In this document: positions 8,536 through 18,024 of the stretch, one piece after another
How positions within the stretch are numbered: position 1 is the stretch's first letter
Layout: the number at the start of each line of letters is the position of its first letter
Source of the DNA: an uncultured delta proteobacterium
GTDB lineage: Bacteria; Myxococcota_A; Polyangia; Polyangiales; Polyangiaceae
Assembly (NCBI GenBank): GCA_903870415.1
Contig: CAIQDA010000192.1
Span: 1 to 54,760, forward strand
DNA length: 54,760 nucleotides
Direction of reading: 5' to 3'
Made by a program: the position numbers and the translations under genes
Notes under the pieces: model-generated
Told to the model about the DNA's origin: nothing
The model's input: the letters and a program-made list of their open reading frames with translations, nothing else
Database searches by the model: none

Positions 8536-9699
8536 TCAGGTGGCGCCGCGAGGCTTTTCGTTGCGCTGGGCGCGCTCGATGCTCTCGAAGAGCGCGCGGA
8601 AGTTGCCGTAGCCAAAGCCCGGGTCGCCGGCGCGCTGGATGATCTCGTAGAAGAAGGGGCCCGCGCGGTGGTCGGCGTAAAGCGTGGCCGCCTCGCGGAG
8701 GAAGATCTGGAGCAGGTACCGATCGTTGGCGCCGTCGACGAGCACTTGGAGGCGCTCAAGCTCCGCGAGCTCTTCGCGCACGTTCGTGATGCCGAGCTTC
8801 GCGAGCCGCCCTGGCAGGTCTTCGTAATAAGACTTCGGCGTGTTGAGGAACTCGACGCCGCGGTCACGCAGCGTTTCGACGGTCGAGAGAATGTTCGGCA
8901 CCGCGAAGGCGATGTGCTGCACGCCGGCGCCGTGGTTGTCGTCGACGAACTTGGCGATCTGCGAGTCGCGGAAGAAGGGCCGAAGCGGCTCGTTCGTCGC
9001 GAACTTCACGCCCGAGTGCGGGTCCCACATGACGATGGAGCGCAGGCCAGAACCGCTCGCGCGCTCGGCCGCGACGTCCTTCGTGTGGAAGCTGATTTCC
9101 CAGAAGGGCTCGAAGCCGAGGACGTCCTTGTACCATGCAACAATCGGCTGCATCGTGTAGCCGTTTGACGTGATGTGATCGACCGAGGCGATGCCGAATT
9201 CGTTCGGGACGTTGCCTTCGTTGCCGAGGCCCACGTCTTCGAAGCCCGGCGCGAAGTCCCGGTAGTTCGTCTTCTCAACGAAGCGAAACGCGACGTCGCC
9301 GAGGGGCGTGGCGATTTCAACGGACCGGTAGTGCCCGCCGCGATCGTCGAACGCTTCGACCGGGTCGTGGAGGAACGTGCCGCCGCGACGATCGAGGAAC
9401 TCCATCGTGTCGTCGAGGTTCTCGACGCGGAAGCCCAGCGACATGATGCCCGCCGGGTGTCGCGTGAGGTACCGCGCGGCCTTGCTCTTGTCGGTCTCCT
9501 TCGTGGAGACGCAGACGCGGACTTGGCCTGCGCCGAAGATCTTGGAGCGCTGTCCGGAGCGGGCGACGAAGTCTTCGCGGGCCTTGGAAACCTCGCTGAA
9601 CCCAAGTTTTTGCGTGTAGAATGCAGTCGAGCGTTCGAGGTCCTCCACGCAGAAGTGGAAGTGGTCGTAGCCCAGGATGCCCAGCTTCGCGGAACTCAT
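8536..9699 (-). CDS. hppD: 4-hydroxyphenylpyruvate dioxygenase
   Basis: Non-haem Fe(II) enzyme that converts 4-hydroxyphenylpyruvate to homogentisate. Two vicinal-oxygen-chelate modules are visible: the N-terminal one begins 'DHFHFCVEDLERSTAFYTQKLGF', and the C-terminal one carries the iron triad, His in 'DHITSNGY', His in 'VQHIAFAV' and Glu in 'PFFYEIIQR'. The C-terminus ('GFGYGNFRALFESIERAQ') is diagnostic. ATG 9699 is preferred; an in-frame GTG at 9717 would add six residues. It is the first gene of the leftward group and divergent from pyrG across 185 bp, which must hold the promoters of both. Confidence 0.96.
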   Translation of the reverse strand: MSSAKLGILGYDHFHFCVEDLERSTAFYTQKLGFSEVSKAREDFVARSGQRSKIFGAGQVRVCVSTKETDKSKAARYLTRHPAGIMSLGFRVENLDDTMEFLDRRGGTFLHDPVEAFDDRGGHYRSVEIATPLGDVAFRFVEKTNYRDFAPGFEDVGLGNEGNVPNEFGIASVDHITSNGYTMQPIVAWYKDVLGFEPFWEISFHTKDVAAERASGSGLRSIVMWDPHSGVKFATNEPLRPFFRDSQIAKFVDDNHGAGVQHIAFAVPNILSTVETLRDRGVEFLNTPKSYYEDLPGRLAKLGITNVREELAELERLQVLVDGANDRYLLQIFLREAATLYADHRAGPFFYEIIQRAGDPGFGYGNFRALFESIERAQRNEKPRGAT

Positions 9700-9797
9700 G
9701 GCGCGGGAGCTAATCACAAGCAGGCGTTCCGTCGACGACGATTTGCATCGGCATTTTGCAGGCTTTCGGCGCGGTGCGTCACGTTTGCCGGTCGTAG

Positions 9798-11507
<1,710 letters not shown>

Positions 11508-11531
11508 GCGCCTTCTTCGGAGAATCAATCG

Positions 11532-11810
11532 ATGGCGAACAAGGCTGTACAGCTTATCGTCCGCGGCCGCGTGCAGGGCGTGTTCTTCCGCGCGTCGGCT
11601 CAGCGTGAGGCACGACGCCTCGGTGCAACGGGCTGGGTAAAAAATCGCAGCGACGGCAACGTCGAGATGCTGGTCGAGGGCGACGAGAACGTCATTCGCG
11701 ACGTGATGGCATGGGCCCAGCGCGGTCCGAGCGCAGCCCGCGTTGAATACGTGGACACACGCTGGAAGAGCTACACCGGCGAGTTCGACGACTTCGAGAT
11801 ACGAGACTGA
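11532..11810 (+). CDS. acyP: Acylphosphatase
   Basis: Small enzyme hydrolysing acyl phosphates. All landmarks are present: 'VRGRVQGVFFRASAQREARRLGATGWVKNRSDGNVEMLVEG', including the catalytic Arg of the GRVQGVFFR loop and the Asn of 'GWVKNRSDG'. 92 aa is the normal length. It follows pyrG by 24 bp and precedes the next gene by 4 bp, so the three are probably co-transcribed. Confidence 0.95.
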   Translation: MANKAVQLIVRGRVQGVFFRASAQREARRLGATGWVKNRSDGNVEMLVEGDENVIRDVMAWAQRGPSAARVEYVDTRWKSYTGEFDDFEIRD

Positions 11811-11814
11811 TTCG

Positions 11815-13200
11815 GTGCGCTTGCGTCGAAGCTTCGTTGTCGCCGCGGCGGCGCTTTTTCTGACGGAAAGTGCGCTCGCCGGCGACGACCGACCTCTTCG
11901 CGAGTGGATGCAAACTGCACGCGTTCCCGAAACACGTGCGGACGCGCTGGCGCGTTTCAGAGCCGCCAAGCCCGCGGACCTGCCCGAGCTCAAGTTGCTC
12001 CTCGACGATGGTCGACGCGTGCCCGGTGAAGGCGTCGCGCGCATGCTCGAAGACCCTCGACGCGATTGCCGATCGAAGGTGAGTGACGCGGACGCTTGGC
12101 TTGGGTGCATCGTCGAAAAGCTCGACGGCAAGACCACGGTCAACGCGAAGAGCGCGACGGAGTTTGCGTGCGCATTGATCGGCGCGCGGGCCATCAAAGG
12201 CATCGACGGTCTTGCGCTCGCGGCAAGTCTTGGCCTCGACGCAAAAGGCGCCTTTGAGCCCGCGGTGCAGCACACCTTGAAGGGTGGGGGCGACGAGGCG
12301 ATCGCTGCACTCTACACGGTGCGTCGCGACGGGTCCGTGGCGCTGAAGAAGTGGGCCGCAGAGCGCCTTGAGGCGATGCACATGCGAAAACCCGCTGAAG
12401 TCGCCACGATGAGCGACGCGGCGTCCGTTGCGCGGGTGCTCTCCATTTTCGGCGCGTGGCATGATCCGGCCGCGCTCGGATTGCTTGTGGAACGCGTCGA
12501 CGCGGACCGTCGAGAGGTGCGCGATGCGGCACGTGCAGGCGTTCGAGCCTATGGCCGAGAAGCCATCTGGAAGTTGCGCGAAGCGTACCGCGAGGTCGCG
12601 GGGCAAGCGGCACCGGACGATTGGTTTTCGAAACGCCTCGCCGACGAGCTCTTTGGACGGCTCGATGCGCGTCGCCTCGGTCCCGCGATGGAGGCTCTCG
12701 ATTCGGCGCGGACGAAGGCAAAAGAGGGCCACGTGCTTGAGGCTGCTGACGAGGCCGAGCGCGCCCTTCGTCTCGCGCCCGACCATCCGGAGCGCCATGA
12801 ATTGGCTGGTTTTCTACTGGCCGCAGCCCGTGACCCGGCGTCCGCTACGCAGCCTGCGGAGCGGCGAGAGTCTCGGCTTTTTCTCGCGTCGCTTGCGGGC
12901 GGAGACGAACTCGCGGCGACGTTGGCGACAGAGCTTCGCGGTCTTCACGCGGACGTGCTTGCGGCGCGTGGCGTGTCGGACCGCACGTTGACCGGAGCGC
13001 CGTCCGCGGTGCCTGTTGCGGAGCCTCGTCGGAATCCAAAGTTCGTTGCGGGCGGAGCTCTCGCGGCGTTCGCGCTCGCGCTTGCGTGGGCCGGTGAGGT
13101 GCTTCGTCGACGCGCAAAGCGAGGCGAACAAAAGGTGCAAGCTGCACCCATCGACGAGAACGCGACGACCGCCGAGGTCTCTAGCGAAGAGCCGTCTTGA
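11815..13200 (+). CDS. Exported repeat protein with a C-terminal membrane anchor, function unknown
   Basis: I do not recognise the family. The GTG at 11815 starts a typical signal peptide ('FVVAAAALFLTESALA') with likely cleavage before 'GDDRP'. The body is Ala/Arg/Leu-rich alpha-helical repeats that read like HEAT/armadillo units ('ADLPELKLLLDDGRRVPGEGVARML', 'PAALGLLVERVDADRREVRDAARAG'). A TPR-like stretch lies near residues 300-330, and a transmembrane helix ('GGALAAFALALAWAGEVL') sits near the C-terminus with a basic, cytoplasmic-type tail. The last 20 bp overlap the 3' end of pseC on the other strand. Confidence 0.7.
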   Translation: MRLRRSFVVAAAALFLTESALAGDDRPLREWMQTARVPETRADALARFRAAKPADLPELKLLLDDGRRVPGEGVARMLEDPRRDCRSKVSDADAWLGCIVEKLDGKTTVNAKSATEFACALIGARAIKGIDGLALAASLGLDAKGAFEPAVQHTLKGGGDEAIAALYTVRRDGSVALKKWAAERLEAMHMRKPAEVATMSDAASVARVLSIFGAWHDPAALGLLVERVDADRREVRDAARAGVRAYGREAIWKLREAYREVAGQAAPDDWFSKRLADELFGRLDARRLGPAMEALDSARTKAKEGHVLEAADEAERALRLAPDHPERHELAGFLLAAARDPASATQPAERRESRLFLASLAGGDELAATLATELRGLHADVLAARGVSDRTLTGAPSAVPVAEPRRNPKFVAGGALAAFALALAWAGEVLRRRAKRGEQKVQAAPIDENATTAEVSSEEPS

Positions 13201-14305
13201 GGGCGTTGACGACGAAGTCCACGTCGGAGTCGGTCAGCGCGGGGTACATCGGAATCGAGAGAATACGCTGCCATTCGCGCTCAGCGACCGGGCAGAGACC
13301 GGGCTGGGTACCGAAGCGGTCGCGGTAGAACGGGTGCAGGTGCACCGGCATGTAGTGCACGTTCGCGGCGATGCCGGCTTCACGCAAGTTGCGATGAACG
13401 CCCGCGCGATCGGCACCCGCGGGAAGCTTCACGACGAAGAGGTGATACGCATTCTTCGCCTCGGGGCGGTCGCGCAACAGCTCGAGCCCGTCGATGGTGG
13501 CGAGCGCTTCACGGTAACGCGCCGCAATCGCTCGGCGACGTTCGACCCACGGCGCGAGCTTCTTGAGTTGCGAAACCCCGAGCGCGCACTGGATATCGCA
13601 GATGCGGTAATTGAAGCCGAGCTCGACCATCTCGTAATGAAACGTGCCGCGTTGCTCGCGCGTTCGATGGTCGGTGGCGATGCCGTGCGCACGAAAGAGT
13701 CGAAGCCGTGACGCAAGCTCATCGTCGTCCGTCGTGATGGCTCCGCCTTCGCCCGTCGTCACGTGCTTGACCGGGTGGAAGCTGAAGGCCGTCATTGCGG
13801 CAAGAGAGCCCACGGGCTTGTCCTTGTAGGATGCACCGATCGCGTGGCATCCGTCCGCGACGAGGGGAAGGCCATGGGCTGCAGCGAGCGCGTTCAGTTC
13901 GTCCCACGCGCAGGGTTGGCCCGCGTAGTCGACGGCGACGATGGCCTTCGTGCGAGACGTGATTCGAGACGCCACCGAGGCGACATCGATGGTGAGCGTG
14001 TCGGTTTCGACGTCCGCGAAGACGGGGGTTGCGCCCTCGAACACCGCTGCATTGGCGGTCGCGACGAAGGTCACCGCGGGGACGATGACTTCATCGCCTG
14101 GCCCGACGCGAAGAGCGTGCATGGCGCAGTGAAGAGCCGCAGTCCCGTTCGAAACGGCGACCGCGTGTTTGGTTCCCGCAGCGGCGGCAACGGACCGTTC
14201 GAAGAGCTCGACGTTGGGGCCCGTCGTCAGCCACGCTCCACGAAGAACCTCGACGACGGCGTTGATGTCATCGTCGTCGACGGTCTGTCGCCCATAGGGA
14301 ATCAT
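13181..14305 (-). CDS. pseC: PseC-type UDP-sugar aminotransferase (DegT/DnrJ/EryC1 family)
   Basis: PLP enzyme expected to aminate the 4-keto sugar made by PseB, giving UDP-4-amino-4,6-dideoxy-N-acetyl-altrosamine for pseudaminic acid. The N-terminus 'MIPYGRQTVDDDDINAVVEVL' followed by 'WLTTGPNVELFE' is typical of PseC. The PLP-binding Lys is in 'FSFHPVKHVTTGEGG', and the substrate-side Asp is in 'LVADGCHAIGASY'. At 374 aa the length is normal. Its ATG overlaps the pseB stop by four bases (ATGA), so the two are translationally coupled. Later pathway genes (pseH, pseG, pseI, pseF) are not in the window. Confidence 0.9.
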   Translation of the reverse strand: MIPYGRQTVDDDDINAVVEVLRGAWLTTGPNVELFERSVAAAAGTKHAVAVSNGTAALHCAMHALRVGPGDEVIVPAVTFVATANAAVFEGATPVFADVETDTLTIDVASVASRITSRTKAIVAVDYAGQPCAWDELNALAAAHGLPLVADGCHAIGASYKDKPVGSLAAMTAFSFHPVKHVTTGEGGAITTDDDELASRLRLFRAHGIATDHRTREQRGTFHYEMVELGFNYRICDIQCALGVSQLKKLAPWVERRRAIAARYREALATIDGLELLRDRPEAKNAYHLFVVKLPAGADRAGVHRNLREAGIAANVHYMPVHLHPFYRDRFGTQPGLCPVAEREWQRILSIPMYPALTDSDVDFVVNALKTALR

Positions 14306-15285
14306 GGGGTTTCGTAGCTGCGAACCATGGAGCGCAGCTCCTCGTCGGTCATCCAATTGCCTTCGAGATTGCTCACGTAACGGAACTCGACATCGACGGG
14401 CTTCGCCTTCGTCCACGCGTTGTTCGTCCACGAGGCTTGCACCGGCATGACGACGTATTTATCGCCCGCATCCAGTGTATGCGTCGCTTCTTCGTCCGAG
14501 AGGAGCGCCTCGTGGAGCTTTTCGCCCGGGCGAATACCGACCTCGTCGACCTTGCAATCGGGGGCGACGATTCGCACGAGGTCCATGATGTTCATGGACG
14601 TGATTTTCGGGACGAAGATTTCGCCGCCGTGCATCTGCTCAATGCCGTCGGTGACGAGCTTCACGCCTTGCTCAAGGGTGATCCAGAAGCGCGTCATGCG
14701 CTTGTCGGTCACGGTCACCCGTCCGGTCTTGCGCTGCTCGAGGAACACGGGAACCACGCTGCCGCGGCTGCCGACGACGTTGCCGTAACGGACGCAGGCG
14801 AACTTCGGCGTGTCTCCACCGGTGTAGGCATTGGCCTGAACGAAAAGCTTTTCCGCGACGAGCTTCGTGGCGCCGTAAAGGTTTACGGGTGAGACGGCTT
14901 TGTCCGTGCTGAGGGCGAGAACCTTTTGCACCTTCGCGTCGATGGCCGCGTCGATGATGTTCTTCGCGCCGTCGATGTTCGTCTTCACGGCTTCGAGCGG
15001 GTTGTATTCGCACGCGACCACTTGCTTGAGGGCTGCGGCGTGCACGACGATGTCGACGCCGTTCATGGCGCGGCGCAGGCGCTCCGCATCACGCACGTCA
15101 CCGATGAAGTAGCGCAGGCTCGGATGGTCGAACCCGGAGGTGCGCATCTCGTGCTGCTTGAGCTCGTCGCGGCTGAAGATGATGACTTTCTTCGGCTTGA
15201 ATTGCTCGAGCATGGTCGCCACGAACTTGCGTCCGAAGCTGCCGGTACCGCCGGTGACGAGGATGGTCTTGTCGTTCCAGTTCAT
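14302..15285 (-). CDS. pseB: UDP-GlcNAc 4,6-dehydratase (inverting), PseB type
   Basis: Extended SDR that converts UDP-GlcNAc to the 4-keto-6-deoxy L-arabino sugar, the first step to pseudaminic acid. NAD(P) site 'ILVTGGTGSFGRKF' (GxxGxxG), catalytic Tyr-x3-Lys in 'LYGATKLVAEK', and the family strings 'GDVRDAERLRRAMNGVDIV', 'AAALKQVVACEYNPLEAV' and 'NVVGSRGSVVPVF'. 327 aa is normal. It starts 2 bp after the muramidase stop and overlaps pseC by 4 bp, so muramidase-pseB-pseC is one operon. Pseudaminic acid classically decorates flagellin, which fits the neighbouring chemotaxis-type genes; in this organism the acceptor is unknown. Confidence 0.94.
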   Translation of the reverse strand: MNWNDKTILVTGGTGSFGRKFVATMLEQFKPKKVIIFSRDELKQHEMRTSGFDHPSLRYFIGDVRDAERLRRAMNGVDIVVHAAALKQVVACEYNPLEAVKTNIDGAKNIIDAAIDAKVQKVLALSTDKAVSPVNLYGATKLVAEKLFVQANAYTGGDTPKFACVRYGNVVGSRGSVVPVFLEQRKTGRVTVTDKRMTRFWITLEQGVKLVTDGIEQMHGGEIFVPKITSMNIMDLVRIVAPDCKVDEVGIRPGEKLHEALLSDEEATHTLDAGDKYVVMPVQASWTNNAWTKAKPVDVEFRYVSNLEGNWMTDEELRSMVRSYETP

Positions 15286-15287
15286 GA

Positions 15288-16217
15288 TCAGAACCTCCGC
15301 TGGAAGACGTCTTCAAACGAATGACGTCCACCCTCATCTTGGTTGCGAGGTCCGCGCGCGATGTTCAGCGCGGACTCGGCGATGTCGCTCAATAGCTGCT
15401 CGCCGCTAAGGCGATTCGAGGCAAACCCGAAGGTCGACGGCGGAAGAAATCCGCCTAGACCCAATGGTCGAGTAGATGCAGAATGCATGCCACTGTGCGC
15501 GGCCCCGTTGACCGTGTTCACGCGTGGCGCTGTTGCGGCGACCGCACCGTCTGTCGCGTCGCCGATCGCATCGGCTCCAAGCGAAGCGGCGCGGTTTGCG
15601 AGGGAGGAAATCGCGCTCGTGTACTGAGCCTCGGGCGCGGTGAAGTAGCCGCCTTTTTTCAGCCCGTGGACGAATCCCTGCGCATCGCCCGTGCGTGCCG
15701 CATCGAGCGCGGAGCCGTATCGTTTCGAGAGAAGGCGCACGTAATCGGTCGCACCTTCTTGCGGCGTCTCGTAGGCGCGAAACCCGTCGGTGATCGAAAC
15801 GGTCTTGCCGTTCTCGACCTCGTGCGTGCCGTAGCGAGCGGTGAGGCCAGTGGGGCCGGCACCTTTGATGCCGCCGAAGTTGTTGTTCATCATCGCCTTG
15901 CCGCGTCCCGTTTCGAGGGACCACTGGGCGAGGAGAAGGTGCGAAGTTTTGTCGTTGGGCTCTTCGCCGAAGACGTTGCGCCACGCTTGCGAGAGGGCGG
16001 CCTTGGCTTCGCTTCCACTCAGCTTTGTCGTTCGCGGAGTGACCACCGTGATGGGGCGCTTGCCCGGCGCCGTGGCCTCGGGCTTCGCGACGTTCGCATC
16101 GAGCAGCGACCGAAACGTGTCGTTGCGCACGCCCTCATGAGCGTCGACCACGCGACCAACGGCAGCGTAGTCCTGGAGAACGGGGGGGAGGGTGAAGTCG
16201 GAAGGCACGGCGTCCAT
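15288..16217 (-). CDS. FlgJ-like muramidase / glucosaminidase-domain protein
   Basis: Peptidoglycan hydrolase of the mannosyl-glycoprotein endo-beta-N-acetylglucosaminidase (FlgJ C-terminal) type. Residues about 75-215 carry 'LLLAQWSLETGRGKAMMNNNFGGIKG' with the catalytic Glu in 'SLETG', and 'GFRAYETPQEGATDYVRLLSKRYGSALDAA'. Its N-terminal 70 residues include 'AAVGRVVDAHEGVRNDTFRSLL', which is rod-protein-like but not a clear FlgJ N-domain, and there is no signal peptide. The C-terminal 90 residues are low-complexity. It leads the pseB-pseC operon, suggesting a shared envelope or flagellar context. A sigma54-like element lies immediately before the chosen ATG, so the true start could be slightly downstream. 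Confidence 0.8.
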   Translation of the reverse strand: MDAVPSDFTLPPVLQDYAAVGRVVDAHEGVRNDTFRSLLDANVAKPEATAPGKRPITVVTPRTTKLSGSEAKAALSQAWRNVFGEEPNDKTSHLLLAQWSLETGRGKAMMNNNFGGIKGAGPTGLTARYGTHEVENGKTVSITDGFRAYETPQEGATDYVRLLSKRYGSALDAARTGDAQGFVHGLKKGGYFTAPEAQYTSAISSLANRAASLGADAIGDATDGAVAATAPRVNTVNGAAHSGMHSASTRPLGLGGFLPPSTFGFASNRLSGEQLLSDIAESALNIARGPRNQDEGGRHSFEDVFQRRF

Positions 16218-16536
16218 TCGTACTCAAGATGCGTGCCAGACCGAATTTATCGGAAGTCGTGTGGGTTCGTGACCGGAACGGGGCGAGTAAGGTGGCGAGC
16301 GTCAAGAAGGCGTCGGGAAGTGACGATTCCTTGACGCTTTGCGCGTTTCGCACCCTGCGGCGGGGACCCCGCAGCCGAAATGCACCCGCCGCCGATGGAA
16401 TGGGGCTTCCGGCAGGCCCGCGAGTCGGTATCATCTGAGCTCGACAGCGTTTTTGAGAGCGCCGTCGGCGGTCGGGGACTAGCTCCGAACGAGACGACAA
16501 CAGCTAGCCCGCGTGCAGTTCACCGAGGAGAGATCG
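16218..16536. other. Divergent intergenic region between muramidase and cheY-like genes
   Basis: 319 bp without a gene. The left end carries a sigma54-like element for the leftward operon (16223-16239, complement CTGGCACG-N4-TTG, but GA instead of GC at -12) and a dyad CCGA-N5-TCGG at 16241-16253. A GC-rich hairpin (CTGCGG/CCGCAG arms) lies near 16355-16374. For the rightward cheY-like gene a weak pair is possible (TTCCGG 16407-16412, 16-base spacer, TATCAT 16429-16434). A strong ribosome site GAGGAGAG precedes ATG 16537. Confidence 0.5.
16223..16239 (-). promoter_or_regulatory. Imperfect sigma54-type promoter before the muramidase-pseB-pseC operon
   Basis: On the minus strand the bases read CTGGCACG-CATC-TTGAG. 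The -24 half is a perfect match to YTGGCACG and the spacing is right, but the -12 element has GA where sigma54 promoters need GC. Transcription would begin at about the annotated start codon. Confidence 0.3.
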
Positions 16537-16899
16537 ATGAAAATTCTCATTGTCGACGACAGCAAGGCGATGCGCATGATTGTCATGCGGACGCTCCGCC
16601 AAGCAGGGTTCGGCGACCACGAATTCATCGAGGCAGGCAACGGGTCGGAAGGCGTTCAGAAGGTCAAGTCCGAGAACCCAGGTCTCGTGCTCTCCGACTG
16701 GAACATGCCGGTCATGTCAGGCATCGAGTTTCTCCGCGCACTTCGCGCCGAGGGGAACACGACGAAGTTCGGGTTCGTAACGTCAGAAGGCACCCAGGAA
16801 ACGCGTGACCTCGCCCTCGGCGAAGGCGCGCTCTTTCTCGTGACGAAGCCGTTCACGCCCGAGTCGTTCCAAGAGGCCATCGGAGCGCACGTAGGCTGA
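16537..16899 (+). CDS. CheY-like single-domain response regulator
   Basis: Phosphorylatable receiver with no output domain, as in chemotaxis CheY. The acidic pair is in 'LIVDDSKAMRM', the phospho-Asp in 'LVLSDWNMPVMSG', the Thr/Ser switch in 'FVTSEG' and the conserved Lys in 'LVTKPFTPESF'. 120 aa is the normal length. ATG 16537 is chosen because GAGGAGAG stands 5 bases upstream and the fold starts at once. It is followed after 1 and 5 bp by two CheX-like genes, so a kinase encoded elsewhere probably feeds a regulator whose dephosphorylation is controlled locally. Confidence 0.95.
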   Translation: MKILIVDDSKAMRMIVMRTLRQAGFGDHEFIEAGNGSEGVQKVKSENPGLVLSDWNMPVMSGIEFLRALRAEGNTTKFGFVTSEGTQETRDLALGEGALFLVTKPFTPESFQEAIGAHVG

Positions 16900-16900
16900 C

Positions 16901-17389
16901 ATGGAAATTGATCCCTCCCTCAAGGCCTGGCTCGACGCGTTCACGGCTGCCACCGACGAGCTCGCGACGACGACGCTCGGATTCGAAGGCTGCCAAGTCG
17001 ACGAGCTCCTTCCGCAAGTCCCGTATCCGCCTCCCACGGCGGGTGCCTACTTGGCCATGGTCGGCAACGACCAAACGCTCCAGCTCGCCATTGTCTCCGA
17101 CATGCAGGGCTGCCGTTTGCTCTCGGGCGCGCTGCTCGGCATGGTCGGCGACGAAGACGGTCTCGCCGAAAGCGACATCGCTGATGCCATGGGCGAAATC
17201 ATCAACATCGTTGCGGGTGGCGTGAAGACACGCATGGCCGGCCGCGACACGGGCTTCAAGCTTGGTCTTCCGATGTTTATCGACGGCCACGTCGAGCCCG
17301 TGAAGGAAACCGAGCAAGCTGCCCACCGGGTGACGCTTGGATCGATTCATGCTTACCTCCTCACGCTTCGTCAAAAGAGGATGGGCTAA
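16901..17389 (+). CDS. CheX-like chemotaxis phosphatase
   Basis: CheC/CheX/FliY-type phosphatase fold expected to dephosphorylate CheY-P. The diagnostic helix is 'ESDIADAMGEIINIVAGGVKTRM' with the E99-x-x-N102 active pair, preceded by strands 'AYLAMVG' and 'LQLAIVSD' and followed by 'FKLGLPMFIDG'. There is a single ExxN helix, as in CheX, where CheC usually has two. It starts one base after the cheY-like stop, so the pair is tightly coupled. Confidence 0.85.
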   Translation: MEIDPSLKAWLDAFTAATDELATTTLGFEGCQVDELLPQVPYPPPTAGAYLAMVGNDQTLQLAIVSDMQGCRLLSGALLGMVGDEDGLAESDIADAMGEIINIVAGGVKTRMAGRDTGFKLGLPMFIDGHVEPVKETEQAAHRVTLGSIHAYLLTLRQKRMG

Positions 17390-17394
17390 GACAG

Positions 17395-17880
17395 ATGGCG
17401 ATCTACACGCTGCCGAGTTTCGAACAGATCGACGAGTACTTCAACGCGTTGCTTGATCGTCGAGTCGAGTCGAAGAAGGGCGCACCCTACCTGCCGAGCT
17501 TGAAAGCTCCGGGCATCGTCGGCGTGTTTTTCAACGAGCAAGGTCGTCCCGCGGCTGTGTGCATGATGAGCATCGCCTTCGCGGCGGCTTCGGCGGCGGC
17601 GCTTACGCGCATTCCTCCGACGGTCGCAGCGGAGAGCGTGAAGAAGGGCAAACTCGAGGCGAACCTGCTCGAAAATGCCAACGAAGTCATGAACATCGCC
17701 GTGAACCTTTTTCTCATGGCAGGCGGTCCTCGCATCTCGCTGAAGAGCGTGCATCCGGTTCCGCCCGCATTGCCGCAGCCGCTCATGGCCATGATCATGA
17801 AGCCGCCGCAGGTCATCCACGCGGACGTCATGATCGAAGGCTACAATCCGATCGGCAAGCTTTCGCTCATCGCATCGTAG
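17395..17880 (+). CDS. Second, divergent CheX-like protein
   Basis: Not an obvious family member at first sight, but the order of elements mirrors the preceding gene: strands 'IVGVFFNEQGRPAAVCMMSI', a helix 'KLEANLLENANEVMNIAVNLFL' holding E97-x-x-N100, then a 'PRISLKSV' strand and the C-terminal 'IHADVMIEG' strand. This supports a CheC/CheX-type phosphatase or a decoy that binds the regulator. 161 aa matches its neighbour (162 aa), consistent with an old tandem duplication that has diverged. It starts 5 bp after the first CheX-like gene. Catalysis is inferred from ExxN only. Confidence 0.6.
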   Translation: MAIYTLPSFEQIDEYFNALLDRRVESKKGAPYLPSLKAPGIVGVFFNEQGRPAAVCMMSIAFAAASAAALTRIPPTVAAESVKKGKLEANLLENANEVMNIAVNLFLMAGGPRISLKSVHPVPPALPQPLMAMIMKPPQVIHADVMIEGYNPIGKLSLIAS

Positions 17881-18024
17881 AGCCGTCGAGCGTGGGTTTC
17901 AGGCCCGCATCGCGATGAAAATGAGGCGGAGTGATTCGTGGCGCATGGGTTCCGGCCCGTGCGCTTTCGTTTGTGGGGTTCGCGACGTGACGGAAACGCG
18001 GCGCATCGGAGTTCATCGAGGCCC

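Noticed and set aside
13323-13353. Clustered TGCA words with N1 and N2 spacing in pseC
   Set aside because: They do not have the N3 spacing of the dispersed dyad and were used as off-spacing controls.
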